Below are positions 19,084 through 24,291 of a DNA stretch of 24,291 bases, one piece after another. Where the stretch lies: contig JBFMDA010000021.1 in assembly GCA_040754255.1 (NCBI GenBank), forward strand, positions 1 through 24,291, in the 5' to 3' direction. Numbering within the stretch: the stretch's first letter is position 1; the number at the start of each line of letters is the position of its first letter. The notes under the pieces were generated by a model, which saw only the letters and a program-made list of their open reading frames with translations, was not told the DNA's origin and made no database searches. The DNA is from SURF-25 sp040754255 (GTDB lineage Bacteria; Omnitrophota; Gorgyraeia; Gygaellales; Profunditerraquicolaceae). Made by a program: the position numbers and the translations under genes.

Positions 19084-19989
19084 ATGGTCGGTTATCTTTT
19101 TGCAGGGCAGGGCAGCCAGTACGCGGGCATGGGAAAGGACCTGTATGAATCTTTTCCCGAAAGCAAGGCGGTTTTTGATGCAGCCGACCAAGTGCTGGGA
19201 TTTGCGCTTTCGAAACTGTGCTTTGAGGGCCCTGCGGAGGAACTGAAGCAGACGAAAAATTGCCAGCCCGCAATACTTACCATGACAACCGCTGCCTGGG
19301 AGGCGTTCCGTGCAGTCCGCAGCCCGCAGCTCACAGCTCACAGTTATGCGGCAGGGTTAAGCCTGGGGGAGTATTCTGCCCTGGTGGCAGCCGAGGCTCT
19401 TTCATTTGAAGATGCGGTATATTTAGTACGGCGCCGCGGCGAATTCATGGAAGAAGAAGCCTTGCGAGCGCCGGGGAAGATGCTTTCGATACTGGGCCTT
19501 GACCTGCCTGCCATAACCAGGATTTGCAGCGACTCTCACGTTTATATCGCGAATATAAATTCTCCAGGACAGATAGTTATTTCAGGCGGCGCAAAGGAGA
19601 TAGAGCAGGCAAAGGCGATTGCCCAGGAGCGCGGCGCAAAAAGGTGTATCGTGCTTGAAGTCAGCGGCGCTTTCCATTCCCCTTTTATGAAGGAGGCTTC
19701 GGTAAAACTTGCGAAAGAGCTGGATAAGGTAGAGATACAGAACCCGCGCATGGCTGTTGTCAGCAATGTGACGGCAAAACCCGTACTCCAAGCGTCAGAG
19801 ATAAAAGAAAATCTTATTGCCCAGGTAGCATCAAGTGTGCTTTGGGAGGATTCAATGCGCTATATCCTTGCCCAAGGCGCACGTACTTTTTTTGAATTCG
19901 GGCCGGGCAAGGTGCTTAAGGGACTGATGGGCAGGATTGATGCAAGCGCCCAGGTGAAGAACATAGAAAAGAAGGGTGATTGTGTTTAG
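19084..19989 (+). CDS. fabD: Malonyl-CoA:ACP transacylase
   Basis: The 301-aa protein starts with YLFAGQGSQYAGMGKDLYE. The active-site Ser is S93 in AGLSLGEYSALVAAEALS; the usual G-H-S-L-G reads G-L-S-L-G. The second catalytic residue is H198 in SGAFHSPFM. FEFGPGKVLKGLMGR ends the fold. It loads malonate onto ACP for chain elongation. Residues ~78-88 (AVRSPQLTAHS) come from DNA with a CAGCTCACAGCTCACAG repeat, so this surface segment may be repeat-derived; the overall length stays normal. It starts 12 bp after plsX. Confidence 0.96.
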   Translation: MVGYLFAGQGSQYAGMGKDLYESFPESKAVFDAADQVLGFALSKLCFEGPAEELKQTKNCQPAILTMTTAAWEAFRAVRSPQLTAHSYAAGLSLGEYSALVAAEALSFEDAVYLVRRRGEFMEEEALRAPGKMLSILGLDLPAITRICSDSHVYIANINSPGQIVISGGAKEIEQAKAIAQERGAKRCIVLEVSGAFHSPFMKEASVKLAKELDKVEIQNPRMAVVSNVTAKPVLQASEIKENLIAQVASSVLWEDSMRYILAQGARTFFEFGPGKVLKGLMGRIDASAQVKNIEKKGDCV

Positions 19990-20004
19990 TGAGGGGGAGG
20001 GCTC

Positions 20005-20748
20005 ATGCGGCTTAAGGATAAGGTAGCAGTAGTTACTGGCGGGGCACGTGGCATAGGCAAAGAGATTGCCCTATTATACGCCAAAGAAGGCTCTGATGTG
20101 GTGGTGGGTGATGTCAATAGCGCTGAAGCAGAGAATACGGCTAAGGAGATCCAGGGCCTCGGCAGGAAGAGCATGGCCTTGTTGCTGGATGTGACCGATT
20201 ATGATAAAGTTGAAGAGGCGGTAAATAAAATTCTTGACAAATTCGGGAGGATTGATATATTAGTTAACAATGCTGGCATCACCAAGGATAACCTTCTGCT
20301 GCGTATGAGCCAGGCTGAGTGGGATGCAGTATTGGGCGTCAACCTTAAAGGCACGTTCAATTGCACCAAAGCAGTTTCCCGCGTAATGCTGAAGCAGCGT
20401 TACGGTAAAATTATCAATATCGCATCGATCATTGGAATAATGGGTAATGTGGGCCAGGCAAACTATTCTGCCTCAAAGGCAGGCATTATTGCCCTGACCA
20501 AGACTGCAGCGCGCGAACTGGCTTCCCGTAACATCAACGTGAATGCCGTTGCGCCCGGCTTTATCCAGACGGATATGACTGCTAAGCTCTCGGAGGAGCT
20601 GAAAGAGAAGATGCTTGAGCAGATACCGTTGAACAGGCTGGGTACGCCAGAAGATGTGGCCAGGCTGTGCGTGTTCCTTGCGTCAAGCGATGCAGATTAT
20701 ATTACCGGCCAGACCGTTGTTTTGGACGGCGGGATGGTCATGGTTTAA
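20005..20748 (+). CDS. fabG: 3-oxoacyl-ACP reductase
   Basis: The 247-aa short-chain dehydrogenase has the NADPH motif VTGGARGIGKEIA, LVNNAGITKDNLLLRMS, and the catalytic set S141, Y154 and K158 (NIASIIGIMGNVGQANYSASK). The C-terminus (TGQTVVLDGGMVM) is typical of FabG. It reduces 3-ketoacyl-ACP. GAGGGGGAGGG precedes ATG 20005. Confidence 0.97.
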   Translation: MRLKDKVAVVTGGARGIGKEIALLYAKEGSDVVVGDVNSAEAENTAKEIQGLGRKSMALLLDVTDYDKVEEAVNKILDKFGRIDILVNNAGITKDNLLLRMSQAEWDAVLGVNLKGTFNCTKAVSRVMLKQRYGKIINIASIIGIMGNVGQANYSASKAGIIALTKTAARELASRNINVNAVAPGFIQTDMTAKLSEELKEKMLEQIPLNRLGTPEDVARLCVFLASSDADYITGQTVVLDGGMVMV

Positions 20749-20752
20749 ATTA

Positions 20753-20803
20753 TGCGGGTAAGCTTATTTTTGACTGTGGTTTTTGATTAAGCTTATCCCC
20801 GCA
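20753..20803 (+). other. Hairpin 1 of the fabG-acpP gap
   Basis: TGCGG with GTAAGCTTA pairs with TAAGCTTATCCCCGCA. The stem is about 14 bp with one bulge. Its right end (CGCA) overlaps the start of hairpin 2. Confidence 0.75.
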
Positions 20804-20848
20804 GCTAAGAACTTCGTAAATTTCTAATGAAATTTACTCGTAGCTGCG
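20800..20848 (+). other. Hairpin 2 of the fabG-acpP gap
   Basis: CGCAGCTA pairs with TAGCTGCG, and the inner GTAAATTT-CTAAT-GAAATTTAC forms a second stem. Confidence 0.75.
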
Positions 20849-20859
20849 TGGATTAATTC

Positions 20860-20902
20860 GGCCAAACAACTTATGTTCGCTTATGCTCCATAAGTTGTGG
20901 CC
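20860..20902 (+). other. Hairpin 3 of the fabG-acpP gap
   Basis: GGCC and ACAACTTATG pair with CATAAGTTGT and GGCC. It ends 8 bp before AAGGAGG, the acpP ribosome-binding site. Confidence 0.75.
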
Positions 20903-20922
20903 TCATTAAGGAGGAAAGAAGA

Positions 20923-21162
20923 ATGGCAGTAGCAGAAAAAGTGAAGTCAATCATCGCAGAACAATTGGGGGTAAAGCCCGAAGAAGTGACACCTGAGGCG
21001 TCTTTTATCGACGATTTAGGCGCTGATTCCCTGGATACCGTGGAATTGGTTATGGCGTTCGAAGAGGAATTCGGCATCGAGATCCCGGACGAGGACGCAG
21101 AGAAGATTGCCAAGGTAGGCGATGCGGTGAAATACATAGAAGAGAAAATCGCCAGCAAGTAA
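20923..21162 (+). CDS. acpP: Acyl carrier protein
   Basis: The 79-aa acidic four-helix protein carries LGADSLDTVELVMAFEEEF, with S36 as the phosphopantetheine attachment site. It holds the growing fatty acid chain. AAGGAGGAAAGAAG precedes ATG 20923. The three hairpins before the gene and one after it may set its mRNA level apart from its neighbours. Confidence 0.98.
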   Translation: MAVAEKVKSIIAEQLGVKPEEVTPEASFIDDLGADSLDTVELVMAFEEEFGIEIPDEDAEKIAKVGDAVKYIEEKIASK

Positions 21163-21194
21163 GTGGAAAAGGTACTTTAGCGTATATATATCCA

Positions 21195-21220
21195 TACCCC
21201 GCCTGATGTGTGGCGGGGTA
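21195..21220 (+). other. Hairpin between acpP and fabF
   Basis: TACCCCGCC pairs perfectly with GGCGGGGTA around an 8-nt loop; AAATTTT follows. It could be a partial terminator or a 3'-end stabiliser for acpP mRNA. Confidence 0.7.
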
Positions 21221-21237
21221 AAATTTTGTGGAGGCAT

Positions 21238-22479
21238 ATGGAACACAGGGTAGTGGTGACAGGCCTGGGAGTTGTTTCCCCTATCGGCAATGATGTTGCG
21301 TCCTTCTGGAATTCACTTAAAGAGGGCAAATCAGGCATTGATACGATTACGGCTTTTGACCCGAGCGCGTTTGACAGCCGTATTGCGGGGGAGGTCAAGG
21401 GCTTTGAGCCGTCGCTCTACGGCATCAGTAAAAAAGATGAGAACCGCATGGATAAATTCGTGCAGTTTGCGATTGCTTCGGCAACCCAGGCACTCAAAGA
21501 TGGCAGGTTCGACCTGGATAAGGAAAACCGGGAACGCATCGGCGTAGTGGTAGGCTCGGGCATAGGAAGCCTTCGGGTAATGGAAGAGCAGCATAATGTG
21601 TATCTTGCCAAAGGCCCAAGCCGGCTGTCGCCTTTTTTAATCCCCATGCTGATAGTTAATGAAGCTGCCGGCCACATCGGTATTGCATTTGGGCTCAAAG
21701 GGCCCAATACCTGTGTTACTACTGCCTGTGCGACTGCCAACCACGCTATCGGAGAAGCATTGCGGATAATCCAGCGCGGAGACGCCGAGGTCATGATTGC
21801 GGGAGGGACCGAAAGCTGCATCACGCATCTTGGCATCGGTGGTTTTTGTGCGCTTAAGGCCCTTTCTACCAGGAATGACGACCCGAAAGGGGCGTCGCGG
21901 CCGTTTGATGCCGAACGCAACGGGTTTGTCATGTCTGAGGGTTGCGGCATCGTGATACTGGAGAATTTGGAGCATGCCAAAAAGAGGAATGCCCCGATAT
22001 ACTGCGAAGTTGCCGGTTTCGGTATGTCCTGCGACGCGCACCACATTACTGCACCCGACCCTGAAGGCTACGGCGCAAGCCTTGCGATGAAATGGGCCTT
22101 GCGTGATGCCAAGCTGGACCCGGGGCAGATTGATTACATTAACGCGCACGGCACCTCAACTAAACTTAATGATAAGATCGAAACATTGGCTATCAAACTC
22201 GTCTTGAAAGACCACGCCAAGAAAGTAATGGTAAGCTCTACGAAATCCATGCACGGACATTTACTCGGTGCGGCTGCAGGGGTTGAGTTTATTGCCAGTT
22301 GTTTAGCCGTAAAGCACGGCATTGTCCCGCCCACTATTAATTACGAACACCCCGATCCCGACTGTGATTTAGATTATGTCCCTAATGAGGCACGAACGGC
22401 TTCGGTAGAGGCGTGCATGTCCAATTCATTGGGTTTTGGCGGACATAATGCCACTGTCGTCATAAAGAAATTCCAATAA
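21238..22479 (+). CDS. fabF: 3-oxoacyl-ACP synthase II
   Basis: From ATG 21238 (after GTGGAGGCAT) the product is 413 aa, the usual FabF length. It starts HRVVVTGLGVVSPIGNDV. The catalytic triad is C164 (VTTACATANHAIGEA), H304 (NAHGTSTKLND) and H341 (STKSMHGHLLGAAAG). It condenses malonyl-ACP with acyl-ACP. A longer frame with a GTG at 21208 is rejected because that codon lies in a hairpin. Confidence 0.97.
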   Translation: MEHRVVVTGLGVVSPIGNDVASFWNSLKEGKSGIDTITAFDPSAFDSRIAGEVKGFEPSLYGISKKDENRMDKFVQFAIASATQALKDGRFDLDKENRERIGVVVGSGIGSLRVMEEQHNVYLAKGPSRLSPFLIPMLIVNEAAGHIGIAFGLKGPNTCVTTACATANHAIGEALRIIQRGDAEVMIAGGTESCITHLGIGGFCALKALSTRNDDPKGASRPFDAERNGFVMSEGCGIVILENLEHAKKRNAPIYCEVAGFGMSCDAHHITAPDPEGYGASLAMKWALRDAKLDPGQIDYINAHGTSTKLNDKIETLAIKLVLKDHAKKVMVSSTKSMHGHLLGAAAGVEFIASCLAVKHGIVPPTINYEHPDPDCDLDYVPNEARTASVEACMSNSLGFGGHNATVVIKKFQ

Positions 22480-22503
22480 GCGTTCTCATTAGCCATTCCT
22501 ACG

Positions 22504-23796
22504 ATGGGTTACACAATAGCCGAAAAGATACTTTTAGCGCATTGTTCAGAGAAATCAGTCTCGCCCGGGCAATTTATCGAGGCAGGCGTTGACCTTGCGC
22601 TCGGAAACGACATTACCGCGCCTTTTGCAATTTCAGAGTTTAAAAAGGCCGGTTTTAGAAATGTGTTTGATAAGAATAAAGTGGTGCTTGTCCCTGACCA
22701 TTTTGCCCCGGCAAAAGACCTGCGCAGCGCCAACCAATGTAAGTTATTGGCTGAATTTGCCCGCGAGCAGAAAATCACGAATTATTTTGAGATTGGCTGC
22801 ATGGGCATTGAGCATGCGCTCTTGCCGGAAAAAGGCCTGGTCGGCCCCGGGGATTTGGTAATCGGTGCCGATTCGCACACCTGTACGTACGGGGCATTGG
22901 GGTGTTATGCAACCGGCGTTGGCTCAACCGATCTTGCGCGCGCATTTGCGGACGGCAGGTGTTGGTTGAAAGTTCCCGCTACCGTGCGATTCCTCTATCG
23001 CGGCAAGCTGCAAAAGTGGGTCGGGGGTAAGGACCTGATCCTTTTTACTATAGGCCAAATCGGCGTTGACGGCGCCCTCTATAAAGCGATGGAATTTGGC
23101 GGGCCGGTCATAGAGGCACTTGGCATGGATGACAGGTTTGCCATGAGCAATATGGCGATTGAAGCAGGAGGTAGGACAGGGATTATTGCCCCGGATGCAA
23201 TTACTTTAGAATATGTACGCATTGCACGGAACACAAAACGCATAACGCAGCGCTTAAGATCAAAGGTCAACGCATTGCGGTCCGATACAGATGCCCGATA
23301 TGAAAAGACCTACGAATGGGATGTATCGGGCCTTGAGCCGCAGGTAGCGTGCCCGCATCTTCCAAGCAACGTTAAGCCGGCCCGGGAATTAAAGAATGTT
23401 ACGCTCGACCAGGTAGTTATCGGGTCTTGTACCAATGGCAGGATTTCCGATTTGCGCATTGCGGCAAAGTTCTTGAAAGGGAAAAAGATTAAGCCAGGCG
23501 TACGCCTTATAGTGATCCCGGCAACTCAAAAAATATACCTTGAGGCAGTTAAGGAAGGCCTGGCAGAGATTTTTGTAAAGGCAGGAGGCGTATTTGAGAC
23601 GCCCAGCTGCGGGCCTTGCCTTGGCGGCCATATGGGGATATTGACCGAAGGAGAGACGGCCCTTGCGACTACCAACCGTAATTTTATCGGCAGGATGGGT
23701 AGCCCTAAGTCGTTTGTGTATTTATCAAGCCCCGCGGTTGCTGCGGCATCGGCGATAACAGGCAGGATCACTGATCCTGAGGAAGTAACGAAATAG
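22504..23796 (+). CDS. leuC: 3-isopropylmalate dehydratase, large subunit
   Basis: The 430-aa protein belongs to the aconitase superfamily and binds a 4Fe-4S cluster through Cys in VIGSCTNGRISD and SCGPCLGGHMG. Other motifs are PDHFAPAKD, GADSHTCTYGALG and ACPHLPSNVKPARE. It converts 2- to 3-isopropylmalate in leucine synthesis with LeuD. Residues ~243-257 (NTKRITQRLRSKVN) make it about ten residues longer than the ~420 aa usual for this subgroup, and the DNA there is TACGCA-like. No ribosome-binding site is visible before ATG 22504, 24 bp after fabF. A homoaconitase role cannot be excluded. Confidence 0.95.
   Translation: MGYTIAEKILLAHCSEKSVSPGQFIEAGVDLALGNDITAPFAISEFKKAGFRNVFDKNKVVLVPDHFAPAKDLRSANQCKLLAEFAREQKITNYFEIGCMGIEHALLPEKGLVGPGDLVIGADSHTCTYGALGCYATGVGSTDLARAFADGRCWLKVPATVRFLYRGKLQKWVGGKDLILFTIGQIGVDGALYKAMEFGGPVIEALGMDDRFAMSNMAIEAGGRTGIIAPDAITLEYVRIARNTKRITQRLRSKVNALRSDTDARYEKTYEWDVSGLEPQVACPHLPSNVKPARELKNVTLDQVVIGSCTNGRISDLRIAAKFLKGKKIKPGVRLIVIPATQKIYLEAVKEGLAEIFVKAGGVFETPSCGPCLGGHMGILTEGETALATTNRNFIGRMGSPKSFVYLSSPAVAAASAITGRITDPEEVTK
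23227..23276 (+). repeat. ACGCATAACGC-type repeat inside leuC
   Basis: ACACAAAACGCATAACGCAG continues to CAACGCATTGCGG. It resembles the repeat 550 bp downstream at 23850-23880 (ACGCAAAACGCACAACGCG). The insertion is in frame. Confidence 0.6.
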
Positions 23797-23807
23797 GGTT
23801 ATTAGTT

Positions 23808-23880
23808 TTTCGTATTGCGTTATGCGTAGTGCGTACAGCGCGTTACGCAAAACGCATGACGCAAAACGCACAACGCGAAT
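23808..23880. repeat. TACGCA-type fold-back between leuC and leuD
   Basis: TTGCGTTATGCGTAGTGCGT on the left is roughly complementary to ACGCAAAACGCATGACGCAA and ACGCACAACGCG on the right. It fills nearly all of the 88-bp gap. Confidence 0.75.
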
Positions 23881-23884
23881 CGAT

Positions 23885-24291
23885 ATGATACTGAGAGGCA
23901 CGACTCACAAGTTCGGCGACGATATAAACACCGACGACATCATTGCGGCAAAATACCTGGTTTCCACTGATGCCTTGGAGCTGGGTTCGCATTGTATGGA
24001 GAGTATCCGGCCGGAGTTTCCCGGCAAGGTAAGGCAGGGGGATATTATTGTCGCGGGCAAGAATTTCGGGTGCGGGTCATCCCGCGAGCATGCGCCTGTG
24101 GCAATCAAGGGCTGCGGCATATCCGCAGTGGTAGCCAAAAGCTTTGCCGCGATATTTTTCCGTAACGCAATCAATATCGGCTTGCCATTTTTGGAGCTTG
24201 CGGATGCAGACAAGATAATGGACGGCGATTTACTTGAAATAGACCTGGCCCGTGGTATAATTAAAAACTTGAGCCACGATACGACATACCA
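23885..24291 (+). CDS. leuD: 3-isopropylmalate dehydratase, small subunit (3' end cut by window)
   Basis: The first 135 residues are present of about 160 expected. Visible motifs are FGDDINTDDIIAAKYL (N-terminus), GKNFGCGSSREHAPVAIKG (the swivel-domain active-site loop) and VVAKSFAAIFFRNAINIGLP. It is the partner of LeuC. The start ATG 23885 has no clear ribosome-binding site; a repeat abuts it. Confidence 0.96.
   Translation, partial: MILRGTTHKFGDDINTDDIIAAKYLVSTDALELGSHCMESIRPEFPGKVRQGDIIVAGKNFGCGSSREHAPVAIKGCGISAVVAKSFAAIFFRNAINIGLPFLELADADKIMDGDLLEIDLARGIIKNLSHDTTY

Noticed and set aside
21417..22149. Long minus-strand frames (209 and 170 aa) opposite fabF
   Set aside because: They lie wholly within a perfectly recognisable fabF and show no family motif.

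Overview
This window reads as a chromosomal segment of an uncultivated, probably Gram-negative bacterium. My best guess is the candidate phylum Omnitrophota (OP3). That guess is inference: it rests on the fatty-acid and ribosomal gene order, on the small conserved hypothetical genes, and on intergenic spaces packed with degenerate 6-bp repeats (AAGGTT/GAGGCT type) and TACGCAATACG-type repeats. No sequence search was possible.

Left part (1-3470): the 3' part of a 5S rRNA with its terminator, then degenerate repeats. Next comes a well-formed candidate small RNA gene on the minus strand (about 463 to 385). An ORF6N-domain gene follows, bracketed by two ~110-bp direct repeats. After it lies an AT-rich island of four unrecognised genes: a winged-helix plus HEPN-like protein and three small membrane proteins, the last three joined by ATGA overlaps. 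The island looks acquired.

Middle part (3471-12550): many short genes, each with its own signals. They include a Cys-rich ArsR-type regulator with a perfect 18-bp palindrome and a 55-aa Cys-rich microprotein; greA; a YkgJ-type Cys-cluster protein; and an exported Met/Lys/Glu-rich coiled-coil protein. On the minus strand there is a CheY-like receiver gene behind a cyclic di-GMP-I (GEMM-I) riboswitch and a terminator. The riboswitch core is split by 42 bp made of two tandem 21-bp hairpins. Then come membrane proteins, a dihydrouridine synthase, a PilZ protein behind a structured terminator-like leader, an 18-aa Cys/Lys microprotein, a lytic transglycosylase (minus), a second candidate structured RNA (minus) and a short BatD-like protein. 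Cyclic di-GMP appears twice, as a riboswitch ligand and as a PilZ ligand.

Right part (12586-24291): a dense plus-strand housekeeping run: recG, a PMT/ArnT-type glycosyltransferase, rsmD, coaD, DUF177/yceD, rpmF, plsX, fabD, fabG, acpP, fabF, leuC and leuD (cut by the window end). Several of these genes overlap. Hairpins flank acpP. TACGCA-type repeats fill the gaps before plsX and leuD and also appear inside the recG and leuC reading frames.

The most unusual items are the interrupted GEMM-I riboswitch, the minus-strand small RNA, the ArsR/palindrome/Cys-rich unit, the AT-rich HEPN-like island and the in-frame repeat insertions.
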